Source: Phormidium pseudopriestleyi FRX01 (GTDB lineage: Bacteria > Cyanobacteriota > Cyanobacteriia > Cyanobacteriales > Laspinemataceae). Taken from it: DNA of 42,057 nucleotides. Positions 25,518 to 34,097 of the stretch are shown here, piece by piece. The translations under genes and the position numbers were made by a program. The DNA lies in contig NZ_JAFLQW010000123.1 in NCBI RefSeq assembly GCF_017313335.1, positions 1 to 42,057 on the forward strand, in the 5' to 3' direction. A model generated the notes under the pieces. That model saw nothing but the letters and a program-made list of their open reading frames with translations. It made no database searches and was not told the DNA's origin. The number at the start of each line of letters is the position of its first letter. Position 1 is the stretch's first letter.

Positions 25518-25815
25518 CGGCCACACTGTGTTAGAATCATCAGTTCCAAGGCAGACTCAAAGACAAGGCGAATGGGAATCTGCTGGACCTTGGAACGCAA
25601 CTCGATGACAGAATCATAGTCAAAAATTAGACTGGCAAAAATACATCGGCGTCTTGGAGTGCCGTTGCTACCTCGTCCGGTTTTGCAGTGAGGTCTCTGT
25701 CACTAAAAACCCGAATATCCAACTCAGGACAGCGCGAAATTGCCACTTGTGCGGCCTGCCGGTACAAGTCGGCGTTAAAGGATTCAAATCCCGCAATTAA
25801 AACAATCCGTTTCAT
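25518..25815 (-). pseudogene. bchH: 5' remnant of a bchH/cobN-type chelatase large subunit gene, frameshifted and truncated
   Basis: From ATG 25815 the frame reads MKRIVLIAGFESFNADLYRQ and continues to ALQDADVF, the usual N-terminus of the magnesium/cobalt chelatase H-subunit family (DUF3479 region, normally over 1,200 residues). After about 59 codons it goes out of frame at a T-run (near 25632) and stops at 25627. Adding one T restores ASLIFDYDSVIELRSKVQQI and then IRLVFESALELMILTQ in the next frame. Similarity ends near 25518, and what follows is AT-rich debris. A one-base deletion plus loss of more than 90% of the gene makes this a clear relic. An intact copy or the main chlH presumably exists elsewhere. 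Confidence 0.85.
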
Positions 25816-25916
25816 AAATTGATTTGATTAATTTGACTGGTTTAATTGTAGCGGAATAATTGGAAGTTGGGAAATGGTATGGTAGAATTGAGAGAGTCGT
25901 TAACTCCCGCAGTCCT

Positions 25917-26501
25917 ATGACCCTCGCTACGGCCAAACGCTTTACTATTGAAGAGTATCATCGTCTCATCGAACTGGGATTTTTCCCGGAAGGCGATCGC
26001 ACTGAATTAATCCAAGGAGAAGCAATTGAAATGGTCTCGAAAGGTAAACCCCATGCTGTTTGTTGTATGAACCTGAACGAACTACTTATTTTAATGTTGT
26101 CAGGTCAAGCTAAAATTCGCTGTCAGGACCCGATTACCCTGCCGAATCATACCGAACCGGAACCAGATTTTACCCTGGTAAGAAACCGGGACGATAACTA
26201 CCTCTCCCATCATCCGATGCCAGATGATATTTTGCTGATTATCGAAATTGCCGATTCTTTTTTGGACTACGATCGCCAGGTGAAATTACCCTTGTATGCT
26301 GAAGCGGGAATTTCAGACTATTGGATTGTTAATTTATTAGAAAAGCAACTGGAAATTTATACGACTCCTTATCAAAAATTAAGCGGAACCTTTGACTATC
26401 GGCAAAAACAAGTCAAGTTACCGAATGAAACGGTTTCTATTCCCGGGTTTGAGGAATTAATCCTGGACCTGAATCGAGTGTTTCCAGCAATTTCTCCTTA
26501 A
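25917..26501 (+). CDS. Uma2 family (DUF820) putative PD-(D/E)XK nuclease
   Basis: The 194-residue protein opens with the family's standard MTLATAKRFTIEEYHRL. It carries the nuclease-fold residues: Asp84 in EPDFTLV, Glu110 in LIIEIADSF, then YDRQVKLPLYAEAGISDYWIVN, which supplies the Lys. It ends with the usual IPGFEELILDL. Cyanobacteria carry dozens of Uma2 copies, often near mobile or decayed DNA. Their biological role is not established, and the nuclease activity is predicted from the fold. I chose ATG 25917 because it matches the family N-terminus; the open frame to 25860 is an extension. It lies just outside the decayed bchH fragment, on the opposite strand. Confidence 0.9.
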   Translation: MTLATAKRFTIEEYHRLIELGFFPEGDRTELIQGEAIEMVSKGKPHAVCCMNLNELLILMLSGQAKIRCQDPITLPNHTEPEPDFTLVRNRDDNYLSHHPMPDDILLIIEIADSFLDYDRQVKLPLYAEAGISDYWIVNLLEKQLEIYTTPYQKLSGTFDYRQKQVKLPNETVSIPGFEELILDLNRVFPAISP

Positions 26502-26733
26502 TCCCTGTCCCAATCCTGTTAGTTGGAGGGAGAGGATAGCTGTAATTTATGTCTATAGATAGATGTAATCACCGCCGACATGAATTTATAAGACCTAAAG
26601 ACGGAGGCCGCTATCAGTCGAAAGGCAGAAAAATTACTGGGAGTGCCCCGATCGTCTGGCGATCGCGCTAAAACGATACAAAGAGCGTAAATTGCCTCTG
26701 TCGATCGCCAAGTCTCTATCTCCAAATCAGGTT

Positions 26734-28086
26734 ATGCAACTACCAAGTCTGTCTCCCTTTAATGGCATATCCCCCGCCTGCCTGGGGATATACCTTCCCC
26801 CGATTACGATCGCCCTGCTGTCGGTGATGATTGCCGGATGTAATCCGAGTATCCTATTCGAGGCAACTGCTGCACCGGCGGTGGAGTCGATTTCCAAGTC
26901 TGCTGAGGAGAATCCCGACCCGGTTTCGGAAGCAGTCGCCAAGGCAACCCTAGCGGCTAATTTAACCCAAAGTGCCAGGACATGGGAACAGTGGGATAGG
27001 GTGGCACAGCATTGGCAGGAGGCGATCGCCCGATTGGAAACCGTATCCAGGGAACATTCTCACTGGGATTTTGCCCAACAAAGACTCCCGGTTTATCGCA
27101 AAAACCTCACTTATGCCCGCCAGCAATTTGACCGATTAGACCCCTTGAAACCCGCCCTCACTAAAGGAGGTCGAGCCTCTGTTCTCACTCGCGTTGCCCG
27201 TGATAAACGGGACTGGGAGGAAGGTGTACAGGCTTGGCAGGACGCAGTGACGCAGTTACAGGTAATCCCGGCAACCTATCCCCAGTATTCTCTCATTCAA
27301 CAAAAGCGGGTGGAATATGAGAGAAACCTCACTTTTTCTGAACAAAAACTCTTGGAATTTCACCCCTTTTATCAGGGAATAGCTAAAGCAGAGGAAGCCA
27401 AGGAACTGACTAAAACTGCCTCAACGATGGAACAATGGGAGAAAGTTGCCCTGGTGTGGAAACAAGCCCTTGCCATCTTAGTCAGCATTTCCCCGGACGA
27501 TGAAAAAGCAACCTTAGCCGCCCCAAAAATCCCAGAATACGAAAGCCATCTCACTCAAGTGCATCAGCAAATTGCCCAGCTTGACCCTTATAGTCGGGCA
27601 GTCGATCAAGTGGAAAGCGCCCGAAAGCTGGAAAAAACGGCGAATTCAATGGGGGAATGGGAAGCGGTGAGGGGGGAGTGGCAAAAGGCGATCGCTCACC
27701 TCAAAAGCGTCCCTCCCAGCCATTCCAAACGAGCCTTGGCGGAACAACTCTTAGCCGAATCTCAGCTAAATCTGGCTTACACAGGGGAACAAATCGAGCA
27801 AACTGACCCCTTTGAGCGCGCTGTGGCGACTGCGGAAACGGCCAGCCAACTCACAAAATCAGCCTTTTCCCTCTATGACTGGAATGCGATCGCCTCTCAA
27901 TGGCAAGAGGCGATCGCCCTCCTGCAAACCGTCCCTCCCACTCATAGTAAACATCCCTTAGTCGCACAAAAAATCACCGCTTATCAGACCGCTTTGGACT
28001 ATGCCATTCAGCAGTCCCAGCAATGGTTACAGCCTTTTTCTACTTCCTCACCTCCCAGCAATTCTCTCGCGAAAAACCCCTTGTAA
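26734..28086 (+). CDS. Lipoprotein of five tandem helical repeats, 450 aa
   Basis: An N-terminal signal with hydrophobic core (ITIALLSVM) ends in a lipobox, IAGC, with the lipidation Cys at residue 36. Five units of roughly 70-80 residues follow. Their consensus is A..A..LT..A.....W..V...W..AI..L..VP..H.....A..K...Y..NL.YA..QI...DP. The first two units are the most diverged. Each is predicted to be a helical pair or triplet, so the protein should be an elongated membrane-tethered solenoid. The same repeat type is widespread in cyanobacterial exported and kinase proteins, with no known function. ATG 26734 is chosen because it gives a compact signal; an upstream in-frame TTG at 26692 is possible. 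It is monocistronic as far as visible. Confidence 0.75.
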   Translation: MQLPSLSPFNGISPACLGIYLPPITIALLSVMIAGCNPSILFEATAAPAVESISKSAEENPDPVSEAVAKATLAANLTQSARTWEQWDRVAQHWQEAIARLETVSREHSHWDFAQQRLPVYRKNLTYARQQFDRLDPLKPALTKGGRASVLTRVARDKRDWEEGVQAWQDAVTQLQVIPATYPQYSLIQQKRVEYERNLTFSEQKLLEFHPFYQGIAKAEEAKELTKTASTMEQWEKVALVWKQALAILVSISPDDEKATLAAPKIPEYESHLTQVHQQIAQLDPYSRAVDQVESARKLEKTANSMGEWEAVRGEWQKAIAHLKSVPPSHSKRALAEQLLAESQLNLAYTGEQIEQTDPFERAVATAETASQLTKSAFSLYDWNAIASQWQEAIALLQTVPPTHSKHPLVAQKITAYQTALDYAIQQSQQWLQPFSTSSPPSNSLAKNPL

Positions 28087-28268
28087 CAGTCCCGAGGGGG
28101 CTCATCGCTGTGGTTGATCACTTCAGCCAATCTCCAGGATAACATCTTCCTATCAATCCGGAATTTAGCTTAAAGGTCAGCAACGCTCCAAGAGTCTCTA
28201 CAATAGATACAATAGAAGAGGGGCGATCGCCCTGGGTTCACCTCTACCATCAATTAAGGATATCCTTC

Positions 28269-29648
28269 ATGCTGACTACCACCCGCATTCGTGACGTGAT
28301 TGAGGCCCAACGCCAATTTTTTGCCACAGGTAAAACCAAAGACCTCGACTTTCGCATCGAACAACTGAAACGGCTTAAACAAGCCGTTATTGATAGCAAA
28401 GAACTCGTCATTGATGCCCTGAATAAAGACCTAAAAAAGTCTGAATTGGAAGCCTATTTGACCGAAGTCGGCGTCATTCGAGAAATCAATTATGTCCTCA
28501 AACATCTTAAATCCTGGGCCAAACCTAAAACTGTCGCCCGTCCCCTCGACCAATTCCCGAGTGTGGCGCGAATTTATCCCGATCCATTAGGCGTTGTTTT
28601 TATTGTCAGCCCTTGGAATTACCCCTTTCAGTTAACTATTTCTCCCTTACTCGGGGCCATTGCTGCTGGGAATTGTGTCACCTTAAAACCTTCGGAAATT
28701 TCGGGTCATACCTCGCGCCTTGTCGCCGACTTAATCCGCAAAACCTTCGACCCAAGTTATATTGCCGTAGTGGAAGGCGGGGTGGAAGTTTCTCAGGAGT
28801 TATTATCCCAAAAATTTGACCATATCTTCTTTACTGGCGGGACTCAAGTTGGCCGAATTGTCATGGAAGCGGCGGCCAAACATCTTACCCCTGTCACCTT
28901 AGAACTTGGCGGAAAAAGTCCTTGTATTGTCGAAACTGATATTGACCTGCCGACTGCTTGCAAGCGGATTGTTTGGGGGAAATTTATCAATGCGGGTCAA
29001 ACTTGTATCGCCCCAGATTATCTGTTGGTTAATCGCCGGATTAAACGAGATTTGTTAGTGGGAATTGAACGGACGATTACCGAATTTTTTGGTCAAAATC
29101 CGGCCAATAATCCTGACTATGGCCGGATTATTAGTGACAAACAATTTGAGCGTCTGCGGGGGTTACTCCAGGATGAAGAAGTTCTGGTTGGGGGTCAAAC
29201 TAATGCAGGCGATCGCTATATTGCGCCCACGGTTCTCGATGGCGTCTCCCTCACCTCCCCGATTATGCAAGAGGAAATTTTTGGGCCAATTTTGCCGGTT
29301 CTGGAATATGATAAACTAGACGAGGCGATCGCCATCATCAACCAACGACCTAAACCCCTCGCCCTTTATCTGTTTTCCACCGATAAACAACAGCAGCAAC
29401 AAGTCCTCAGAGAAACCTCAAGCGGTGGCGTTTGCCTCAACGATACCATCATGCATCTGGGGGTTTCTGAATTACCCTTTGGTGGCGTCGGGGACAGTGG
29501 TATGGGTTCTTATCATGGTAAAGCCAGTTTTGATACCTTTTCTCACTCCAAAAGTGTGTTAGAAAAGTCTTTCCGCTTTGATTTAAATTTCCGCTACCCG
29601 CCTTATAAAAACAAGTTGGAGTTTATCAAACGGTTCATCGGGGGGTAG
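28269..29648 (+). CDS. NAD(P)-dependent aldehyde dehydrogenase (fatty-aldehyde type)
   Basis: The 459-residue protein has class-3-like aldehyde dehydrogenase features. These are FIVSPWNYPFQLTISPLLGA (substrate/cofactor entry), the glycine motif FTGGTQVG, the general base Glu212 in TLELGGKSP, and the catalytic Cys246 in GQTCIAPDY. EEIFGPILPVLEY and LPFGGVGDSGMG appear further on. It lacks a C-terminal membrane anchor but ends in a basic segment (YKNKLEFIKRFIGG). Overall it resembles the cyanobacterial AldE (Synechocystis Slr0091) group, which oxidises long-chain or apocarotenoid aldehydes; the exact substrate is inferred. AAGGAT about 8 bases before the ATG serves as ribosome site. Confidence 0.93.
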   Translation: MLTTTRIRDVIEAQRQFFATGKTKDLDFRIEQLKRLKQAVIDSKELVIDALNKDLKKSELEAYLTEVGVIREINYVLKHLKSWAKPKTVARPLDQFPSVARIYPDPLGVVFIVSPWNYPFQLTISPLLGAIAAGNCVTLKPSEISGHTSRLVADLIRKTFDPSYIAVVEGGVEVSQELLSQKFDHIFFTGGTQVGRIVMEAAAKHLTPVTLELGGKSPCIVETDIDLPTACKRIVWGKFINAGQTCIAPDYLLVNRRIKRDLLVGIERTITEFFGQNPANNPDYGRIISDKQFERLRGLLQDEEVLVGGQTNAGDRYIAPTVLDGVSLTSPIMQEEIFGPILPVLEYDKLDEAIAIINQRPKPLALYLFSTDKQQQQQVLRETSSGGVCLNDTIMHLGVSELPFGGVGDSGMGSYHGKASFDTFSHSKSVLEKSFRFDLNFRYPPYKNKLEFIKRFIGG

Positions 29649-29713
29649 GGTAATCAGATAATTTTCAACCCGGGCAAACATCAGCAATAACTTCAGTCGT
29701 TATTTCTTCCAAT

Positions 29714-29747
29714 GTTCGTAGTAACGACTTCAATCGTTACTACGAAC
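29714..29747. repeat. Perfect 14-bp hairpin (GTTCGTAGTAACGA type)
   Basis: The arms 29714-29727 and 29734-29747 are exact complements around the loop CTTCAA. Partial copies of the same words flank it (AGTCGTTATT before, ATAACGAACTTAGTAACT after). It looks like a dispersed cyanobacterial palindrome. A diverged copy of the block seen at 5947-5990 follows at 29832-29873. Confidence 0.85.
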
Positions 29748-29937
29748 CTAAGAGGGATAACGAACTTAGTAACTATAAGGATTGTTTTAGAGTCCTATAG
29801 CAATCCTAAATGATTTATGGCATCTTCATCTCCCCTCTCCCCCTTTGGGCCGCCTTATGTTGGGGGTGAGGGCATTCCACAACGGATAAAGGATCTGCTA
29901 TAGACACCGAATCTGCTACCTGTCCCCCAGCGTTCTC

Positions 29938-30633
29938 TCAAGGTCTCAATCGCTCGATCGCCTTATTCGATCCAATCACGACCATCACCGTTCCCCCCAG
30001 GAGTCGCCGGTTCGCGGGAGGATTAATCTCAAATTTTTCATCTTGACTAACAGCTAGGACATTTAGACCGTAGCGATTGCGAAGTTCGAGTTCAGCAATG
30101 GTTTTACCGTGGAAGGTGGGGGGTACAATGGTTTCTACGATGCTATGTTCTGGGTCAAGTTCAAAGCGATCGAGGATACTGGGAGTGGTAATGGTCCGCG
30201 CCAAGGCACAACCCATTTCCCGTTCTGGAAACACCACATGATCGGCCCCTACTTTCTTGAGCAATTTCATGTGAATTTCCGAGGAAGCTTTTGCAACAAC
30301 GTGCTTAACCCCAGCCTCTTTGAGGTTAAGAGTTGTAATAATACTCTGGGCCAAGAAATTCCCGATCGCCACAATCACCGTATCGAAATCCGTCATTCCT
30401 GCCTGTTGAATCGCCGAGGGTTCGGTCGTGTCCAGTTGCAATGCGTGTGCTGAAATTTGTTCGCTCACTGCTTGGGTGACTTTTTTTTCATCTACGTCAA
30501 TGGCGAGGACTTCATACCCCAATCCATGTAGGGTATCACAGACGGCGCGACCGAAGCGCCCTAACCCAATCACGGCAAATTGCTTATTGTCTGAACGCAG
30601 ATTGCGAAAGAAATTCAGAGACGATAGATTCAC
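29938..30633 (-). CDS. ktrA: KtrA, regulatory RCK subunit of the Ktr potassium uptake system
   Basis: The 231-residue cytoplasmic protein has an RCK_N (TrkA_N) Rossmann domain with GLGRFG at 23-28. The acidic residue closing strand 2 (AIDVDEKKV) and the conserved KHVVAKASSEIHMKLLKKVGA follow. Its C-terminal RCK_C domain (about 145-230) ends GGTVMVVIGSNKAIERL. It gates the KtrB channel-like transporter in response to ATP/ADP. The sequence is very close in layout to Synechocystis KtrA, including the MNLSSLNFFRNLR start. It lies downstream of ktrB on the same strand, separated by 250 bp, so the two may be one operon or have separate promoters. No KtrE-like gene is visible here. Confidence 0.96.
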   Translation of the reverse strand: MNLSSLNFFRNLRSDNKQFAVIGLGRFGRAVCDTLHGLGYEVLAIDVDEKKVTQAVSEQISAHALQLDTTEPSAIQQAGMTDFDTVIVAIGNFLAQSIITTLNLKEAGVKHVVAKASSEIHMKLLKKVGADHVVFPEREMGCALARTITTPSILDRFELDPEHSIVETIVPPTFHGKTIAELELRNRYGLNVLAVSQDEKFEINPPANRRLLGGTVMVVIGSNKAIERLRP

Positions 30634-30835
30634 AGGCGCTACCTTGGATTGGAATCAATGGATTCAGATGCCACTAGAAATGCCATCTCATTCGTGAATG
30701 CCGCCAACTGCTTCGTGAATCCAGGCTTTGGAATCCATTGCGCCCCCTCAGCTGAGAGGTGGTGACGGCAAGAGCATGATTTACTTTTGTTAGAGTACCA
30801 ACTTTTTGGGGAGATTTGTACTTAGGAATATCGGA

Positions 30836-30871
30836 ATTGGGGAGGATTGAGAAGAGGGAACTCTCCCCAAT
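30836..30871. repeat. Perfect 9-bp inverted repeat after ktrB
   Basis: ATTGGGGAG (30836-30844) and CTCCCCAAT (30863-30871) sit 13 bp after the ktrB stop, in its direction of reading. A stem in the ktrB-ktrA spacer could attenuate read-through. No T-run follows on either strand, so it is not called a terminator. Confidence 0.4.
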
Positions 30872-30883
30872 CCCATTATCCCA

Positions 30884-32218
30884 TCATCCTACTAACAAAT
30901 TTTCCTCTGGATAGCGGATGTTGGAGGGTTTGGGGTCTCCAATCATGGCGCTCATTAGTATGACCATTCCCACCCGGCCTACATACATCGTGACGATGAT
31001 CACCAGTTGGCCGAGGGTGGAGAGGCTGCCGGTGATCCCCATAGACAAACCGACGGTGGCAAAGGCGGAGATGACTTCAAAGAAAAGCTCGATAAATTCT
31101 ATGTTGGGGTCGCTGATCGCCAGCAAAATGGTGGCAACCACGACGACGCCGAGGGAACTGAGGACCACGGCAACGGCTTTCAAAATCAGTTCGGGGGGAA
31201 TTTGGCGTTCAAAACAGAGGACCTGGTTGCGTCCCTGGAGTACGGAACGGGTGCAGCTTGCCAGTACACGGACTGTGGTAGTTTTGATGCCGCCTCCGGT
31301 ACTGCCTGGAGAGGCCCCGATAAACATTAAGGCAATGGTGATAAACAGGGCCGCTGTGGTCATTTGACCGATATCAAGGGTATTAAATCCGGCAGTACGG
31401 GTGATGACGGACTGAAACCATGCACTGAGTATCCGTTCGAGGAAATCTGCATTTCCTAGGGTTCGGGGATTTGAGGATTCGGTGAAGAAGAAGGCGATCG
31501 TGCCTAGAATCAACAGTAACAGGGTGGTGCTGGTGACAATTTTAAAATGAAGGGAAAAGACGACTCGTTCGGGATTTCGGGAAATGCGATCGCGCACCCA
31601 CATATACATTTCCATGATGACTTGATAGCCAATCCCCCCAAAAATCACCAATAAGGTGATGACCAAATTCATGGGGATGGATCCGGCATAAGCCATTAAA
31701 CTATCGGCAAACAAACTAAACCCAGCATTGTTAAAGGCGCTAATGCTATGAAAAATTGCCAGCCACAGGCTATTGTTAAAGCCGAAGTCTGGGGTAAAAA
31801 TCAACAGGAGTACGAACATCCCGGTTAGTTCAAAAACTAGGGTCATGGCAACAATGGAACGCACCAAGGGGACCACCCCGGACATTTCTGCGGTATCTAA
31901 GGATTTTTGAATAGCTATTCGGTCTCGCAATCCCAAGCGCCGTCCGAGTAGCAGCAGCAGAAAGGTGTTGGCAGTCATGTAACCGAGTCCACCCAGTTGA
32001 ATCAGCAAGACAATGAAAAATTCGCCTAATCCAGAATAATGGGTGCCGGTATCAACGACGATTAAGCCGGTGACGCAGACAGCAGAGGTGGCGGTAAATA
32101 AAGCAGTGACGAAATTGTTCCAGGTCCCCTCACTGGTGGAGACGGGCAGCAGCAGCAGAAATGTGCCGATCGCAATTATCACCAGAAAGCCGAGACAAAT
32201 CGTTCTAGCAACAGTCAT
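30884..32218 (-). CDS. ktrB: KtrB/TrkH family potassium transporter membrane subunit
   Basis: The 444-residue integral membrane protein has four M1-P-M2-like repeats. Selectivity-filter-like segments are visible as AVCVTGLIVVDTG (first pore), ISAFNNAGFSLF (second), ITRTAGFNTLDIGQ (third) and ISAFATVGLSMGITG (fourth), each with the conserved Gly. The charged intramembrane segment GASPGSTGGGIKTTTV sits after pore 3. It imports K+, probably with Na+, under control of KtrA, whose gene follows. Start ATG 32218 fits the first transmembrane helix. It reads in the same direction as the upstream binding-protein gene but is separated from it by a palindromic element. Confidence 0.94.
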   Translation of the reverse strand: MTVARTICLGFLVIIAIGTFLLLLPVSTSEGTWNNFVTALFTATSAVCVTGLIVVDTGTHYSGLGEFFIVLLIQLGGLGYMTANTFLLLLLGRRLGLRDRIAIQKSLDTAEMSGVVPLVRSIVAMTLVFELTGMFVLLLIFTPDFGFNNSLWLAIFHSISAFNNAGFSLFADSLMAYAGSIPMNLVITLLVIFGGIGYQVIMEMYMWVRDRISRNPERVVFSLHFKIVTSTTLLLLILGTIAFFFTESSNPRTLGNADFLERILSAWFQSVITRTAGFNTLDIGQMTTAALFITIALMFIGASPGSTGGGIKTTTVRVLASCTRSVLQGRNQVLCFERQIPPELILKAVAVVLSSLGVVVVATILLAISDPNIEFIELFFEVISAFATVGLSMGITGSLSTLGQLVIIVTMYVGRVGMVILMSAMIGDPKPSNIRYPEENLLVG

Positions 32219-32293
32219 GATATTTTAGCTTTGAGATTGTTTTGATTTTAGGGTGAAGCGTCGATCGCCGATCAAGTCAGTACAAGTCTGGGG

Positions 32294-32447
32294 GGGAGCA
32301 TCTCAATTTTGAAAAGAGACCTAACCCCCCAGCCCCCTTCCCTAGTAGGGAAGGGTGAGAAAGACGTCAATTCCCCCCGGACCTTGCAGGGGAGGGGGGC
32401 AGGGGGGAGAGGTCAGATCGGTTTTTAGGCAAAATTGAGATGCTCCC
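32294..32447. mobile_element. MITE-like nested palindromic element, about 154 bp
   Basis: Perfect 18-bp terminal inverted repeats, GGGAGCATCTCAATTTTG (32294-32311) and its complement (32430-32447), enclose complementary runs. These are GAGACCTAACCCCCCAGCCCCC against GGGGGGCAGGGGGGAGAGGTC, plus a small inner CCCTTCCCTAGTAGGGAAGGG hairpin. The element carries no ORF. It abuts the stop codon of the binding-protein gene (2-bp gap) and could act as its 3' hairpin. I see no clear target duplication. Confidence 0.65.
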
Positions 32448-32449
32448 TT

Positions 32450-34009
32450 CTAAAATCCATGTTTTTGAATTTGCGCTTGCAGGTAGGCGTCGGGTTCGCT
32501 GGGGTCGAAAAGGCCAAATTTTAGTTTTTCATCCCGTAGGATGAGGGTGGGTGGGGTCTGTCCCAGTTGTTTGGCAAGTTGTCGGGCTAATCCGGTCAGA
32601 AATACTTCGTCAGCGATCGCCTCGTGGGGGACATTTTGCCGGTCCAATATTCCCCATCGGGCAAACTGGGTAGTAATCCAGTAGGAAAAGCTTTTCCAGG
32701 GATAGGGGTCGAAATCAATGCGATCGCTCACGGTCCGGATATTCCCTAATCCATCGTCAAATTTTCCAATTAAGACGGCTTCTAATACCGATTGCGGCTG
32801 ATTCAGGTATTCCGGCGCGGCGATCGCCTGAGCAATTTCCAGGCGATTGCCTGGATTTCGGGCATAATTACAGCCATCAATAATGGCTTTATTCAAAGCG
32901 CGAAAGGTGCTGGGATGTTCATCAATCCAAGGTTTAGATGCTGCAAAAGAACAACAGGGATGTCCCTCCCATAGGTCTTTGGTCAGCAGGTAAATAAACC
33001 CCACTTTTTCATAAACCGCTTGTTGAGCATTGCCATCGGGCATCAGAAAGCCATCAATTTCTCCTGCTTTCATCAATTCAATCGCCTGGGGAGGCGGTAC
33101 TATTTTCAGGTTAATATCTCGGTCTGGATTAATATTATTACTCGCCAAATAATACCGTAATAATAAGTTATGCATCGAATAGCGGAAGGGAACGCCCAGG
33201 TTTAAGCCTTTAAAATCTTTGGCTTCTTTGACTTTATCCTGATGTTTAAGCGCCAAAACAATCGCTTGACCGTTAATATTTTCAATGCTTGCCAGTTTAA
33301 TCGGAAAGGGTTGAGACCCCAAGCCCAAAGTCATGGCGATCGGCATGGGGGAGAGCATATGATAGGCATCTAGTTCCCCAGCGATCGCCGAATCTCTGAC
33401 CTGTTCCCAACTCTCCATTTTTACCAGTTCTACGTTTAATCCATATTTCTGATAAAAACCTAGGGGTTGGGACATAATAATCGGTGTGGCACAAGTGATG
33501 GGAATAAAGCCGATTTTGAGATTGGTTTTTTCTAACTGGCTAACCGGGGATGAGTCGGGGTTTTCAGGGTCAGGAATAGCGCAATTAGTTAAAACAGTCA
33601 AGGCAGCAGCGATCGCCACTTGTTGCAAAAATTTACGCCGGGTAAACGGACTGTCTGGCAGGGTATCTCGAATGCCGCCCTCGGCGTCAACTCCATAAGC
33701 TGAAGCCATCACTGCCTCAATTCCCCCAAACCGGGCGATCGCCTCGCCAGCCCACTGTTCCGACTCGGCGATTAAGGGATTGAGCAGGGATTCACTACTG
33801 CGGGGAAAATTTTCAGGGCAGTGATGATTTCCGGTGACAATTTCCCCTAGAGAATGGTTGGACAATTTCTGCCAAGCCTCTCTCAAATTCAGGACATCTG
33901 CGGGGGGATTTATGTCGCAGTTCCCTGGGGAATGAATCCGGCCACAACTACAGAAAACTGAGGATAAATTATGATTTTTGGGGCGTGATAAAGGGTTAGT
34001 TTGAAGCAT
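32450..34009 (-). CDS. NrtA/CmpA-like ABC transporter substrate-binding protein with a long N-terminal extension
   Basis: Residues about 160-519 are a periplasmic nitrate/bicarbonate-type (NrtA/CmpA/NMT1-like) binding protein: LKIGFIPITCATPIIMSQ, WEQVRDSAIAGELDAYHML, MKAGEIDGFLMPDG, LWEGHPCCSFAA. The export signal is internal: twin Arg at 124-125 (RRKFLQQVAIAAAL) followed by a lipobox-like LTNC (Cys143). The first 123 residues include a Cys/His cluster (CSCGRIHSPGNCD, about 20-32) and Ala/Glu-rich helices. No permease or ATPase genes adjoin it. The ligand is unknown. Either the extension is a genuine cytoplasmic pre-domain or the true start is internal, but no better start stands out directly before the RR motif. 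Confidence 0.85.
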   Translation of the reverse strand: MLQTNPLSRPKNHNLSSVFCSCGRIHSPGNCDINPPADVLNLREAWQKLSNHSLGEIVTGNHHCPENFPRSSESLLNPLIAESEQWAGEAIARFGGIEAVMASAYGVDAEGGIRDTLPDSPFTRRKFLQQVAIAAALTVLTNCAIPDPENPDSSPVSQLEKTNLKIGFIPITCATPIIMSQPLGFYQKYGLNVELVKMESWEQVRDSAIAGELDAYHMLSPMPIAMTLGLGSQPFPIKLASIENINGQAIVLALKHQDKVKEAKDFKGLNLGVPFRYSMHNLLLRYYLASNNINPDRDINLKIVPPPQAIELMKAGEIDGFLMPDGNAQQAVYEKVGFIYLLTKDLWEGHPCCSFAASKPWIDEHPSTFRALNKAIIDGCNYARNPGNRLEIAQAIAAPEYLNQPQSVLEAVLIGKFDDGLGNIRTVSDRIDFDPYPWKSFSYWITTQFARWGILDRQNVPHEAIADEVFLTGLARQLAKQLGQTPPTLILRDEKLKFGLFDPSEPDAYLQAQIQKHGF

Positions 34010-34097
34010 ATTACAATTGGGAGAATTGGGAGAATTGGGTAGAGATGATATTTCCTAGGCTATAAACCCGGTTTTTAACGAATACTATACCGGCATC

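Noticed and set aside
26502-26733. Short helix-like frame before the lipoprotein (AISRKAEKLLGVP)
   Set aside because: Interrupted by stops in every frame, with no family match. It may be a relic but is not supportable.
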